Positions 32,605-42,598 of a stretch of 64,000 nucleotides of DNA are shown piece by piece (the stretch's first letter is position 1; each line of letters begins with the position of its first letter). The translations under genes were made by a program, and so were the position numbers. The notes under the pieces were generated by a model. The model was not told the origin of the DNA. It saw nothing but the letters and a program-made list of their open reading frames with translations, and searched no databases. The stretch is taken from contig NZ_JBAWKJ010000002.1 in assembly GCF_037095755.1 (NCBI RefSeq), forward strand, positions 62,001 to 126,000, in the 5' to 3' direction. The stretch comes from Sphingopyxis sp. CCNWLW2. Lineage in GTDB: Bacteria > Pseudomonadota > Alphaproteobacteria > Sphingomonadales > Sphingomonadaceae.

Positions 32605-35600
32605 TCAGGCCGATGCCGGCGCGGCATTGTCGCGGTCGGGGGCGAGCTGGCGGCTATAGAGCCAGCCGATGCCGATCAGGCTGAACCCGAGCGCGACGAA
32701 CGAGCCGATCCGTGCGAGCCCTTCGAGCCCCGAGGCGTCGAAGAGGAAGACCTTGCCCGCCGCGCCGATCATCAGCACCAGCGACGCGATACGCCAGTCG
32801 TGACGCTTGGCCCGGATGCCCCACAGGAGGAAGCCGAGCGCGAGCGCGAGGATGAGGATCGACCGCAGGATATTTTCCGCCTCGGTGACGCCCGGCTGCG
32901 CGAGCAGCGCGCCGTGGAACAGTTGGCGAAGCGTCGCCCATGCAAAGCCCAGGGCGAGCAGCATCGTTACAATCTGGATCGCGCGGTCGAGCTGTGCCGG
33001 TGCCTTGGCGAACAGCGCCGGCATCCGCGTCAGCCCGAGCCACGGCAGCAGGAAGAGCGGGATGAGCAGGTTGACGAGCGGCCAGCTTCCCACCGCCTGC
33101 ATGGACCACAAGGGATTGTGCAGGATGAGGCCATAGAAAAGTGCGTGTGCGGTGCCCGCGACAATCAGCGGGCGGGCGAGGCCGGTCAGCCCGCGCGCCA
33201 TCGCGAACCAGCCCGCGCCGATCAACAACGCTTCCCAGATCAGCCGCTGAAGGATGCCCGTCGTGACGAAGTTCCCGCCCGCTATCGCAGCGAAGCCGAG
33301 GCGATAGAGCGAATGGACGGCGATGCCGCCGACTATGGCGGCGAGGCTGAGCGCGGCGATCCGCAGCCAGCGCGGGAGCGCATCGCGGACCATCCAGACG
33401 GGTATCGCGAACAGCAATGCGGGAAGCAGCAGCCGCAGCAGCAACGGTTCGATCGTGAGCAGCGTGTCATCGAATGACATCGGCATACCGACGAGCGACA
33501 GCAATGCTTTTGTCGACCAGATGGCAATCGGGAGCGCCGCCCACGCAAGGCTGAGTACGGCAAGGCTGGCCGCCGCGCCGTCGACGCGGCTGAAGGCAAC
33601 TCGCTGCGTGGCAAGCAGCACCGCCGCCCCGCCCAGTGCCGGAACGAGCATCAGCGCGTTCGCCGGGAGGAGCTGCGCGAAGGCGCCGTAGGCGAACAAT
33701 GCCGCGCCAATCTGGCCGAGCCGGCGCACGATAGCGCCTTCGCCACGAACCGCGAACAGGAGCGCAGTGACAGCAAGGCCGGCCCAGCGGACAAGCGCCA
33801 CGGTGTCTGCGCCATTTGCACCCTCGACCAGCCGCGACAGCTCGACCAAGGCGCGCGATGTCTCGACCAGCGCGATCAGTGCGGCGCCGACGAAGCCCGC
33901 CGCGACGCGTTCAATGCGCGGGTCGAGAGCGACCTTGCCGAAGAAGAGCAGCGCGACTGCTACCGCAGCGATACCAAGCGGTGCCAGCCACGCGGGAGTG
34001 ACGAGGAGAATGGCGAGCGCGAGCAGCGCGCCCGCCGTCGCTGCGAGCCATGCGACGCGGCCGTCGCTCGTCCGCCCCTCAACCTTCCAGCCGCGCGCGA
34101 TGCCGGCCGCGGCGAGCAGCGCGCCGCCAAGAGCAATCAAGGCGAGCGCGCTGTCGGCGATGCCCCAGAAGTGCCATTTCGTCAGCGGTGCGGCGGCGAG
34201 TGCGATCACACAAAGCTCGTGTGCCGGACTTAGCTTTTTTGGGGCGACCCACAGCCGCACAAGAAGCGGCAGGGCGTGGATGATCAGCAGCGACAGTCCG
34301 ATCAGACCGAACCAGAAGGGCGTCGGATCGGGCCAGGCAGCCAGCAATGCCAGCGAGAGCAGCAGGCTGATCGTCGGAACGATCGCGAAGCCGCGCTCGC
34401 GCCAGGCGAGCCATTGCCCTGCCGCGGCGATCAGCGCGAACAGGCCCCAGTGGAGCGGCGCGAAGCCGCCATAACCGACGAGCAGCGCCAGCTGGAGCGC
34501 GCCGACGATCGCCGAGGCGGCGCGTAGCAGCGTCGAGCGCGGTCCGTCGAATGCCATCATCGGCAGCGCGATCGCGAGGAGCAGGACAAAGCCGCCGATC
34601 GAGAGCGCCCCGACGATATCGAGCGCGGCGCTCGCCAGGACCATCCACAGTCCCCAGCCGATCCCGCCGACCAACGCCGCGAGCGCGAGCCACGGCCAGC
34701 GCCGCGCGCGCGCCACCCCCGCGAGCCCGGCGATCGTCAGCGCGAGATAGACCGCGAGCAGCGGCACATTGGGTTCGACCGCCCCGACCATCGCGGGCGC
34801 CGCCAGCCCGCCCGCGAGGCCGAGCAGCGCGCTCGGCGGACCGAAGCGGAGCGACAGGCCGAGCGCCGCGGCGGTGACGAGCGCGAGCGCGAGGAAGGCG
34901 AGCAGCGGCCCGATCAGCTGATAGACGTTCGCCGCGACCATGATCGCGGCGTAGAGTGTCGCGATGCCCGCGCCCGAGAGCGCTTGGGGCACGCGGACGT
35001 CGCGCAATTTTTCCTCGTTACGCCAGGCATATTCGGCGCCGCCGATCAGCCCGAGGCCGAACAAGAGTCCCGCGACGATCTGCACGCCGGGCGTGAAGAT
35101 GCGCGCAAAGAAACCGGCGTCGATCGCATAGCGAACGATCAACACGCCAGCGATCGCGAGCGTGAGCCCGCCGGCCCAGATCGGCAGCGTCTTCCCAAAC
35201 AGATTCTCGAACCGCGACGCGAGACTGACCGGCGGTCCGGCCGGAACGGGTGCCTTCGGCGGTTTCAGTGCAGGCGCCGCCGCGACGGCGGGCGAGGGCG
35301 GCGTTTCAATGGTGCTCTCGACGGGATCGGCTGAGAGCGCGGGAAGCGGTGTTGCATCGGCAGCGACTACGGGCTGGTCCTGCACCGGAACGGCGGCGTC
35401 CCGCACGGCCGCCGCGATCTCGGCGGCCGCCTCGTCGGCCACCGGCGGTGCGGCCCCGCGCTGCAGCGCGCCGATCCGTTTGGCCGCTTCCAGCAGCGTC
35501 GTCTCCGCCCGCTTCAACCGGCCGCGGGTGTCCATCAACAGGATGAACAGGATGATGATGGCCAGAAACGCGAGGAAGTCGAACACGTTGATCCCTTCAG

Positions 35601-35607
35601 CATGCAT
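32605..35607 (-). CDS. DUF2339 large membrane protein
   Basis: 1000 aa. N-terminal membrane anchor (about 8-24), then a coiled stretch (RGRLKRAETTLLEAAKRIGAL), an Ala/Pro-rich linker, and about 25 consecutive hydrophobic segments from residue 130 on (SRFENLFGKTLPIWAGGLTLAIAG is the start of DUF2339). Function unknown; the family is found across proteobacteria. It lies 32 bp upstream of the BenE-like gene and may be co-transcribed with it. Confidence 0.88.
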   Translation of the reverse strand: MHAEGINVFDFLAFLAIIILFILLMDTRGRLKRAETTLLEAAKRIGALQRGAAPPVADEAAAEIAAAVRDAAVPVQDQPVVAADATPLPALSADPVESTIETPPSPAVAAAPALKPPKAPVPAGPPVSLASRFENLFGKTLPIWAGGLTLAIAGVLIVRYAIDAGFFARIFTPGVQIVAGLLFGLGLIGGAEYAWRNEEKLRDVRVPQALSGAGIATLYAAIMVAANVYQLIGPLLAFLALALVTAAALGLSLRFGPPSALLGLAGGLAAPAMVGAVEPNVPLLAVYLALTIAGLAGVARARRWPWLALAALVGGIGWGLWMVLASAALDIVGALSIGGFVLLLAIALPMMAFDGPRSTLLRAASAIVGALQLALLVGYGGFAPLHWGLFALIAAAGQWLAWRERGFAIVPTISLLLSLALLAAWPDPTPFWFGLIGLSLLIIHALPLLVRLWVAPKKLSPAHELCVIALAAAPLTKWHFWGIADSALALIALGGALLAAAGIARGWKVEGRTSDGRVAWLAATAGALLALAILLVTPAWLAPLGIAAVAVALLFFGKVALDPRIERVAAGFVGAALIALVETSRALVELSRLVEGANGADTVALVRWAGLAVTALLFAVRGEGAIVRRLGQIGAALFAYGAFAQLLPANALMLVPALGGAAVLLATQRVAFSRVDGAAASLAVLSLAWAALPIAIWSTKALLSLVGMPMSFDDTLLTIEPLLLRLLLPALLFAIPVWMVRDALPRWLRIAALSLAAIVGGIAVHSLYRLGFAAIAGGNFVTTGILQRLIWEALLIGAGWFAMARGLTGLARPLIVAGTAHALFYGLILHNPLWSMQAVGSWPLVNLLIPLFLLPWLGLTRMPALFAKAPAQLDRAIQIVTMLLALGFAWATLRQLFHGALLAQPGVTEAENILRSILILALALGFLLWGIRAKRHDWRIASLVLMIGAAGKVFLFDASGLEGLARIGSFVALGFSLIGIGWLYSRQLAPDRDNAAPASA

Positions 35608-35731
35608 TCCTAGCAGGCAGCTGGAGCAATTTCGAATTGTTTGGCAGGATAAAAACCTGGCGCAATAACATTAGGCCCGGCGGCCCATCGGGTATAATAG
35701 ACCGGTAGAGGAAAATCCCTGGGGAGGGCGA

Positions 35732-36148
35732 ATGATGCGGTTGATTGCTCTGGCCCTGTTCGCGGCGCTGTTGCCGGCTGAAAGCTCGGCATTTCAGAAG
35801 CGCGAAAGCCTTGCGGGCGGCAATTCCTATTACAGCCAATGCGTCGCGGGTCCGAAGGACTATAGCGCTTGCATCGGATATTTCATGGGCATCGCCGATG
35901 CGCCCGTGATGAACACGGGGAAAACGCCTGAAGAGGCCGTGTACTGCCCGCAGGCGGGCGCGTCATATGAGCAGTATCGCGACGTGTTTCACAAATTCCT
36001 TCGCGACAATCCGCAGACCCGGCAATTGTCCACGCACCATCTGTTTCTGATGGCGATGAACGCCTCCTTCCCGTGCAAGAGTTCGCCCTATCTCTCGGTC
36101 GATCCGAACACCGGTGGCGTATATATCTCGGTGCCCAAACCGCGATAG
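35732..36148 (+). CDS. Rap1a/Tai-like secreted protein (putative immunity protein)
   Basis: 138 aa. Signal peptide about 1-20 (PAESSA). The mature part has the Rap1a/Tai layout: SQCVAGPKDYSACIGYFMGIAD, the CPQAG turn, a FLRDNPQ segment, and the terminal FPC cysteine. Related proteins in Serratia neutralise type VI amidase effectors. No effector or T6SS gene is nearby, so a different periplasmic role is also possible. GGAGGG precedes ATG 35732. Confidence 0.8.
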   Translation: MMRLIALALFAALLPAESSAFQKRESLAGGNSYYSQCVAGPKDYSACIGYFMGIADAPVMNTGKTPEEAVYCPQAGASYEQYRDVFHKFLRDNPQTRQLSTHHLFLMAMNASFPCKSSPYLSVDPNTGGVYISVPKPR

Positions 36149-36670
36149 GATGGTGCGTTGTATTTTCTCCCGACACCCCGTTCCTGACTGGATGTGCAGG
36201 GCAGAACAAATCAAGCCCTTTGGAACGGTACGAAGTTCGGCGAGCCGCTGGTGCCAGTTCTCCGGTTCCCTGCCGGTAACCGGATTGTGCGCGGCAGCTA
36301 TGATCTGCAGGCGGGTAACGACCAAGCCGACGTTGTTCAGGAACAGGGCTTCGAAGCGCGCGCTGACAGATTTCTGATCATAGGCCGTATTATCGGAACC
36401 GTAGATCTTTTCGGTAGGAATCACGCGCCCGATCTCCCGCGCGGCGCCGGAGCCGGCAATCGGGAAGGGACTAACGCTTCAGTCCGGCCATACCCCGCCA
36501 TACAAGCGGATGCGGTCCAACGCCATTCGCCATGGGAGTGAACAGTGTGGCCACCAGCGTGAGCTTTACGGCCGTGGTTCGTCGGTTATCCTCAAAGGCG
36601 TTATCGGGCCACTTATGAAGAAGCCCGGAGATTGGCGGCCGAAACCGGCCGTCGTGGGAAGGGAGGAATT
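36149..36670. other. Intergenic region, 522 bp, no convincing gene
   Basis: Upstream region of the TonB receptor. An open minus-strand frame (35963-36478) starting near GTG 36424 reads IPTEKIYGSDNTAYDQ but has no recognisable family and runs antisense through the Rap1a gene. The region is lower in GC than its neighbours. It may be a decayed gene, plus the promoter of the receptor. Confidence 0.5.
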
Positions 36671-38974
36671 ATGGCATTTCGGAAAGCCGCGTTCGCGGCG
36701 GTCATGGTCACGACTGCGTTGAACTCGTCGTTGGCATTCGCGCAGGAGGCGGATGACAAGGGTGCGGGACTTGGCGAAGGCGAGATCGTCGTTACCGCTC
36801 AGCGCCGTGAAGAACGGCTGGTCGATGTGCCGATCTCCGTCTCCGCTGTGAGCAGCGCGGCGATCGACCGGGCACAGGTCCGCAACGTGTCAGATATCGC
36901 GACGATCGTACCGAACATCCAGATCAACGAGACGATCGGCAACAGCTTCGGGCCGCTGATCACGATCCGCGGCCTGTCGCCTTCGGCCGACACCAGCCTC
37001 GCTCGCGACCAGCCCGTGGGCCTCTATATCGACGGTGTGCCGATCGGGAAATCGACCGGCGCGGCCTTCGACACCGTCGATCTGGAACGCGTCGAGGTGC
37101 TGCGCGGACCCCAGGGCACTTTGTACGGCAAGAACACGATCGGCGGCGCGGTCAATCTGATAACGCGCAAGCCGAGCGGTGAATTCGGCGGCCAATATCT
37201 GGCGGGCGCCGGGAGCTGGGGCCAGTTCAACCAGCGCATTTCGGTCGACCTGCCCGAAGTGGCGGGTTTCAGCGCCAAGGTGGGCCTGATCACCAAGCTC
37301 GACGGCGGCTATTATCGCAACAGCGTGCGCAAGGATAATTTCGGCGAAGAAGAGTTGTGGGCGGCGCGCGCCGACCTGTTGTGGCGTCCGTCGGGCAGCT
37401 TCAGCGCGCTCTACAGCTACGATATTTCGGACAGCAAAGGTACGCCGAACCAGCTTGCCACCACCGCGGTCACCGGATCGGGCGCGACCGCGTTCGTCAA
37501 CGCGCTGCTCCGGCCCTATGTGGTGAGCGGACGGACGCGCGAGATCGGTGCGCAAAGCGCGCTGCGCAGCGACTATCGCACCAACGGGCACGCGCTCACC
37601 CTTGAATGGGAGCCGGGGATCGGTGACCTCACGCTCAAGTCGATCACCGCGCGGCGGACCGCGATTACCCGGTCGGCGAGCGATTTCGACGGCAGCCCCC
37701 TCGATCTGCTGCGCATCATCCTCGACAATAATTACAAGCAGTTCACGCAGGAATTTCAGGCGATCGGAACCGTCGGCGATTTCAAATATACGCTCGGCGC
37801 CTTCTATCTCGACGACGAATATGATGTGTTCAACCCGCGCTGGAACTTCCAGTTCGGTGGCAACGCCTTCGACATCAGCGAACGCGGCGGCCGTTCGAAA
37901 TCCTATGCCGGCTATGGCCAGCTTGCGTGGACGCCGCGCGCGCTCGACGAGAAGCTGACGGCGTCGGTCGGGCTTCGCTACACGCGCGAATCGAAACACG
38001 CCTATGAGCTGCTGCTGTCCAATTCGGCCTATCGCGTCAATCCGGCGGCGCCCGGTTCGGGCGTGTTCCAGCGCGACGCGAACGGCAACCCGATCACCCG
38101 CAGCGGCGGCCCGGCGGCGGGTGCGCGGCCGGGTGCGGGCGGGATCGGCTATACCGACCTCAGTCCGCTCGAAAATTCGGGGGTGTGGAAGCGGTTCAAT
38201 CCCGAGTTCAACATCCTCTATAAATTCCAGCCCGACTTTTCGGTCTATGGGCGCGTGGCGACGGGCTTCAAGAGCGGGGGCATCAACGATACCGCTGCGA
38301 CCAACGCGGCCTTTATGACCTCCTATAATCCGGAAAAGCTGACGTCGTACGAATTGGGCATGAAATATGGCGGCTTCGGCAACCTGCTCAATCTGAACGC
38401 CGCGGTCTATCACTCGATCTATAAGGATTTTCAGGCCGGGGTGCTCGTCCCCGCGCTGGTGACCACCAACATCATCAACGCGGGCAAGGCGAAGTTCACC
38501 GGCGTCGAGGTCGAGGGAGTGCTGCGCCCCGTCGAAGGGCTGAGCTTCAACTTCGGCGGCGGCTATGTCGATGCGCGCTACACCGACTTCATCCTGCCCG
38601 ACGGCACTGACGTCACCAAAACCTATGTGCTCTCGCGCGTGCCCAAGTGGAATTATCAGATCGGCGGGCTTTATCGCCACGATGCCGGTGTTGGGCGACT
38701 GGAGGCGAGCCTCAACTACAGCTGGCGCAGCAGCCAGTTCTCGTCGATTACGCCGGACACGCTGGCGAAGATGCCGTCCTATGGCTTGCTCGACGGGCGC
38801 ATCGCGCTCACCCAGATCGAACTTGGCGGCGGCACGACGCTTGAGGTTGCGGCGTGGGGCAAGAATCTGACCGACAAGGAATATCTGGTCAGCGCAATCA
38901 ACCTCGGTGTCCTCACGCTCGGTCAATTTGGCGATCCGCGCAGTTTCGGCGGCGAAGTTCGTATCCGCTTCTGA
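36671..38974 (+). CDS. TonB-dependent receptor
   Basis: 767 aa. Signal peptide to about 25 (SSLAFAQ). A TonB box GEIVVTAQRREER (38-50) precedes the plug (VPISVSAVSSAAIDRAQVRNVSDI, RGPQGTLYGKNTIGGAVNLIT) and the barrel, ending VRIRF. No STN domain, so it is not self-sensing. It imports a substrate across the outer membrane; the context (MFS, amidohydrolase, LysR) suggests an organic catabolic compound. GGGAGG precedes ATG 36671. Confidence 0.93.
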   Translation: MAFRKAAFAAVMVTTALNSSLAFAQEADDKGAGLGEGEIVVTAQRREERLVDVPISVSAVSSAAIDRAQVRNVSDIATIVPNIQINETIGNSFGPLITIRGLSPSADTSLARDQPVGLYIDGVPIGKSTGAAFDTVDLERVEVLRGPQGTLYGKNTIGGAVNLITRKPSGEFGGQYLAGAGSWGQFNQRISVDLPEVAGFSAKVGLITKLDGGYYRNSVRKDNFGEEELWAARADLLWRPSGSFSALYSYDISDSKGTPNQLATTAVTGSGATAFVNALLRPYVVSGRTREIGAQSALRSDYRTNGHALTLEWEPGIGDLTLKSITARRTAITRSASDFDGSPLDLLRIILDNNYKQFTQEFQAIGTVGDFKYTLGAFYLDDEYDVFNPRWNFQFGGNAFDISERGGRSKSYAGYGQLAWTPRALDEKLTASVGLRYTRESKHAYELLLSNSAYRVNPAAPGSGVFQRDANGNPITRSGGPAAGARPGAGGIGYTDLSPLENSGVWKRFNPEFNILYKFQPDFSVYGRVATGFKSGGINDTAATNAAFMTSYNPEKLTSYELGMKYGGFGNLLNLNAAVYHSIYKDFQAGVLVPALVTTNIINAGKAKFTGVEVEGVLRPVEGLSFNFGGGYVDARYTDFILPDGTDVTKTYVLSRVPKWNYQIGGLYRHDAGVGRLEASLNYSWRSSQFSSITPDTLAKMPSYGLLDGRIALTQIELGGGTTLEVAAWGKNLTDKEYLVSAINLGVLTLGQFGDPRSFGGEVRIRF

Positions 38975-38990
38975 CCGCTGCGTAGCCGAA

Positions 38991-40241
38991 ATGTCTATGG
39001 TATTGGACCCGCCGCGCACCGGGTCGCGGTGGGTCCTGCCCTTTTTGGGGGCAGTGACCTTCCTCACCGCGATCGGCAATATCGGGCTGGTGTCGGTGAT
39101 GCCGACGATCGGCCGGTTGTTGCACATCCCGGATTTTCTGGTCGCGGGCATTTTTTCGCTCTCGGCGCTGACCTGGGCGATCAGCGCGCCCTTCTGGGTG
39201 TCGCGGATCGAGCGCAAGGGGCCGAATCCCTATATTCGCGCGGGGCTCGTGGGCTTCGTCGTATCGATGGGCGGCTGCGCACTGTCGGTCGAACTGGGCC
39301 TGCTGGGACTGCTCACACCTTTCGCCGCTTTCCTGCTCTTTTCGATCTTGCGGTCGACCTATGGCCTGCTTGGTTCGGCGGCGGCTACCGCAACGCAGGC
39401 GCTGATCGCGGCGCAGACGGCCGGCGCCGCCCGGACGCGCGCGATCACGACGCTGGCCGGGGCGCTCAGCCTCGGCACCATCGTCGGGCCCGCGATCGCG
39501 CCCGCGATGATTGTCGAGCCGCTGGGGCCGCTCGGGCCGATGCTGGGCTTTGCGATATTCGGCGTCATCGCGCTGGGGGGAGCCTATATATTCCTTCCTC
39601 GCACGTCGCGCGGTGTAGCGCCGGTCGCCGGCGGCGCGCCGCAAATATCGCTCGTGCAGGTCTGGCGCCAACAGGGGATAGGCCATTATCTGAGCTTTGG
39701 GCTGCTGCTTTGCTCGGCGCAGGCGATCAATCTTTATACGATCGGCTTCGTGATCATCGACCGCATGGCCGACGACCCGATGGCGGCGCAGCGGATGATC
39801 GGCATCGCGATGACCGCCGCCGCGGTGGCGGCGCTGCTCGGTCAATGGGGTTTCGTCCGGCTGTTCTCGCCGTCGCCGCTATCGATGATGCGCATCGGCA
39901 CCGGCTTTGCCTTTGCCGGAAATCTTCTGGCCATATCCCATGGCGGGGTAAATGCCGCCGCCCTGGGCTTTATTCTCGCGAGCTTCGGCTATGGTCTCGC
40001 GCGCCCGGGGTTCAGCGCGGCGGCGTCGCTCGCGGGATCGACCGAGGATCAGGTCGCAATCGCTTCTGCCATCACCTTCATCGCCGGGGCGTCGATCACC
40101 TTGCCGCCCGTCCTCGCCTCCGCCGCCTATCAATGGTGGCGTCCGGCGCCGTTTGCGATCGCCGCGGCGATCGGCGGCGCCTTGCTGCTGAGCCATCTGC
40201 TGCCCGTGCTGGCCCGGCATATTGTCCACAACGAGCGATAG
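38991..40241 (+). CDS. MFS transporter
   Basis: 416 aa, about 12 membrane segments. An amphipathic start RWVLPFLGAVTFLTAIGNIGLVS, the loop SRIERKGPNPYIRAG and the later GYGLARPGFSAAAS are MFS features. It starts 16 bp after the TonB receptor stop, so both import steps are likely encoded by one transcript. Substrate unknown. Confidence 0.9.
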   Translation: MSMVLDPPRTGSRWVLPFLGAVTFLTAIGNIGLVSVMPTIGRLLHIPDFLVAGIFSLSALTWAISAPFWVSRIERKGPNPYIRAGLVGFVVSMGGCALSVELGLLGLLTPFAAFLLFSILRSTYGLLGSAAATATQALIAAQTAGAARTRAITTLAGALSLGTIVGPAIAPAMIVEPLGPLGPMLGFAIFGVIALGGAYIFLPRTSRGVAPVAGGAPQISLVQVWRQQGIGHYLSFGLLLCSAQAINLYTIGFVIIDRMADDPMAAQRMIGIAMTAAAVAALLGQWGFVRLFSPSPLSMMRIGTGFAFAGNLLAISHGGVNAAALGFILASFGYGLARPGFSAAASLAGSTEDQVAIASAITFIAGASITLPPVLASAAYQWWRPAPFAIAAAIGGALLLSHLLPVLARHIVHNER

Positions 40242-40348
40242 ATCGTTCGCCCCGACCCGCTTTATCCGGCGGATGAAGAGCATAATGTCTGACCATGGCG
40301 TGCACGGCCAGTTAGCCCGCGCACAGAAACAGAAACTGGAGAGAGAGT

Positions 40349-41542
40349 GTGGATCGTTATCTTGTCATTTCGTCGGACGGTCATGTCGGTCTGCCCCCCG
40401 AAAAATATCGGGGCTATCTGGAATCGAAATATCATCAGCAGTTCGACGAGACGGTTCAGCTCGAGATCAAGGCGCGCGAAGAGCATGAAAAACGCTTCCT
40501 GATCGACGACTTCAACAACAAGTGGCGTTCGCGCGTCGGCGACGGGCTGGAGGGCGCGTGGGACGGTACGATCCGCAACCGCGTGCTCGACGGCGACGGC
40601 GTCGCTGCCGAGGTTCTGTTCCCCGACGGGATCACCGAACGCAACGCGCCGCCCTTTGGCGCCGACATCGGCCTCCGGCCTTCGGCTTCGCGGGCCGAAC
40701 TGCAGTGGGCCGGCGCGCGCGCGCACAATCGCTGGCTGGCCGAATTCTGCCAGGACGATCCGCACCGCCGCATCGGACTGGCCGTCATCCCGGCGCTCTA
40801 CGACATCGACGAGACCGCGAAAGAGATTGAATGGGCGAAGCGCCACGGGCTGAAAGGCGTGTTTTTCCCCGCGCTGACCGACGGCTACGACCTCTACAAT
40901 CACACCAAATATCACCGTATCTGGGCGATGCTCCAGGAAATGAACATGCCGCTTCATTTCCACTCGGGCGCCGCGCCCGCCTATGACACGACGCAGCCCG
41001 GCTGGATCGGCACGTTCCTGTGCGAGTTCGCTTTCTGGATGACGCGGCCCTTGTGGGCGATGACCTTCGGCGGGGTGTTCGAGGAATATCCGAAGCTCAA
41101 AGTCTGCTTCACCGAGGCGGGGGGCGAATTCTGGTTCCCGTGGGTGATGCAGCTGATGGACGTCCGCGCATCGGCCAAGCATACGAGCGGGAAACTGGGT
41201 GATTATTATGCCAATATGAGCATGAAGCCGAGCGAGTATTTCGCGCGCAACATCTGGGTCGGCTGTTCGGCGCTGCCCGACGAGGAAACGACGCAGGCCT
41301 ATTATGATATCGGCGTCGATCGCATCCTGTGGGGCACCGACTATCCGCATCCCGAGGGCACCTGGCCGCACACGTTCGAAAAAATGTCGGCGAGCCTCGG
41401 CGGTTTGCCCGACGACGATATCCAGGCGATGCTCGGCATCAACGCGCTCGACGTCTATGATGTCGATGCCGACGCGCTGTGGAAAATCGCGGGCGAAATC
41501 GGGCCGCGCCGCGAACTCTTCGTCAAGCAGGCGGCCGAATAG
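40349..41542 (+). CDS. Amidohydrolase family 2 protein (metal-dependent hydrolase/decarboxylase)
   Basis: 397 aa from GTG 40349. Metal ligands are likely SSDGHVG near residue 11 (D-x-H), LHFHSGA in the middle, and the GTDYPHPEG Asp near the end. The family includes ACMSD- and LigW-type decarboxylases and hydrolases of aromatic acids. It lies 107 bp after the MFS gene in the TonB/MFS/amidohydrolase group, whose joint function looks like uptake and first cleavage of a substrate. Specific substrate unknown. Confidence 0.88.
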   Translation: MDRYLVISSDGHVGLPPEKYRGYLESKYHQQFDETVQLEIKAREEHEKRFLIDDFNNKWRSRVGDGLEGAWDGTIRNRVLDGDGVAAEVLFPDGITERNAPPFGADIGLRPSASRAELQWAGARAHNRWLAEFCQDDPHRRIGLAVIPALYDIDETAKEIEWAKRHGLKGVFFPALTDGYDLYNHTKYHRIWAMLQEMNMPLHFHSGAAPAYDTTQPGWIGTFLCEFAFWMTRPLWAMTFGGVFEEYPKLKVCFTEAGGEFWFPWVMQLMDVRASAKHTSGKLGDYYANMSMKPSEYFARNIWVGCSALPDEETTQAYYDIGVDRILWGTDYPHPEGTWPHTFEKMSASLGGLPDDDIQAMLGINALDVYDVDADALWKIAGEIGPRRELFVKQAAE

Positions 41543-41692
41543 ACCGGCCGCAGGGGGCGTTCCGGGAAATTCGCCGGCGTCGCGGTGCTTGCACGGGCCA
41601 CCGGCCCGCACTACGCACCGCTCCTGCCCGGCGGGTTTCCCAGAACGATCATAACGCGTTCAATTGGCCAGGGCAGGCTCTAAGGTGGGTTG

Positions 41693-42598
41693 ATGTCAAG
41701 CTGGCGCGGGATCGAGGAATTTCTGGCGGTTGTCGATCAGGGCAGCTTCACGGCTGCGGGCGACCAGCTCGGCCTTTCCAAATCCTATATCAGCAAAACG
41801 GTTCACGAACTGGAAGAGCGGCTGGGCGTGCAGCTGCTCGTCCGGACGACGCGCCGCCTTTCGCTGACCGGCGCGGGCGAAAGCTTCCACCGCGAATGCG
41901 CGCAGCTGCAACAACGGCTGAGCGAGGTCGAAAAGCAGGTCGGACTCTATAGCACCCAGCCGGTGGGCCGGCTGCGCATCGGGCTCAGCGATATCTTCGG
42001 TTCGGATTACATGTCGGCGCTGCTGGCCGAATTCAGCGCCGAACATCCCGGGATTATGATCGAGCCCATCGCCTATCTGAACGAAAACGAGATTGTTCAG
42101 GAAAGCTTCGACATCGTCATCCGTTATGGCGCGTTGCCGAATTCGAACTTGCGCGCGCGCACCTTTGGTTATCTCTCCTACTGCCTGTGCGCGGCACCCG
42201 AATATGTCGCAGCCCGCGGCTGGCCCAAAACGCCCGAAGATCTGCTGGAACATGACTGTCTGACCGACCGCACCGCGTCGATCAATTTTAACGACGGCAT
42301 CTGCATCCGGGTCCAGCCCCGGTGGGCCAGCAACAGCGGCATTGCCCTGCGCAGCGCCGCGCGAAAGGGGCTTGGCATCGCCAGCCTGCCGGTCAGCGTC
42401 GTCCGCCAGGATCTGACCGAGGGGCGAATGCTCGCGCTTGAGGAGGAATGGTCCTTCTATGACCGGGAATGCTGGGTCGTCTATTCGCCGGGCATCATGT
42501 CGGTCGCGACGCGCGCCTTCATCGACTATCTGGTGCGCAAGACGGGGCGCACGAAAATCCGTCCCTCGATGGCGGCATCGCTCGCCGCGCGATATTAG
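41693..42598 (+). CDS. LysR family transcriptional regulator
   Basis: 301 aa. Winged HTH in the first ~60 residues (FTAAGDQLGLSKSYISKTVHELEERLGVQL), then a periplasmic-binding-like effector domain from about 90. Follows the amidohydrolase on the same strand (150 bp gap) and probably controls that transport/hydrolysis group. Its stop overlaps the stop of the DHA2 transporter gene by 4 bp, head to head (42595-42598). ATG 41693 chosen over the TTG at 41690. Confidence 0.92.
   Translation: MSSWRGIEEFLAVVDQGSFTAAGDQLGLSKSYISKTVHELEERLGVQLLVRTTRRLSLTGAGESFHRECAQLQQRLSEVEKQVGLYSTQPVGRLRIGLSDIFGSDYMSALLAEFSAEHPGIMIEPIAYLNENEIVQESFDIVIRYGALPNSNLRARTFGYLSYCLCAAPEYVAARGWPKTPEDLLEHDCLTDRTASINFNDGICIRVQPRWASNSGIALRSAARKGLGIASLPVSVVRQDLTEGRMLALEEEWSFYDRECWVVYSPGIMSVATRAFIDYLVRKTGRTKIRPSMAASLAARY

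Noticed and set aside
35963..36478. Open minus-strand frame in the receptor upstream region
   Set aside because: Good-looking residues for ~90 codons but no recognised family, and it runs antisense through the Rap1a-like gene. Left as an uncertain remnant.
36890..39217. Minus-strand open frame of 775 codons opposite the second TonB receptor
   Set aside because: Antisense shadow with no domain; receptor on plus is well supported.
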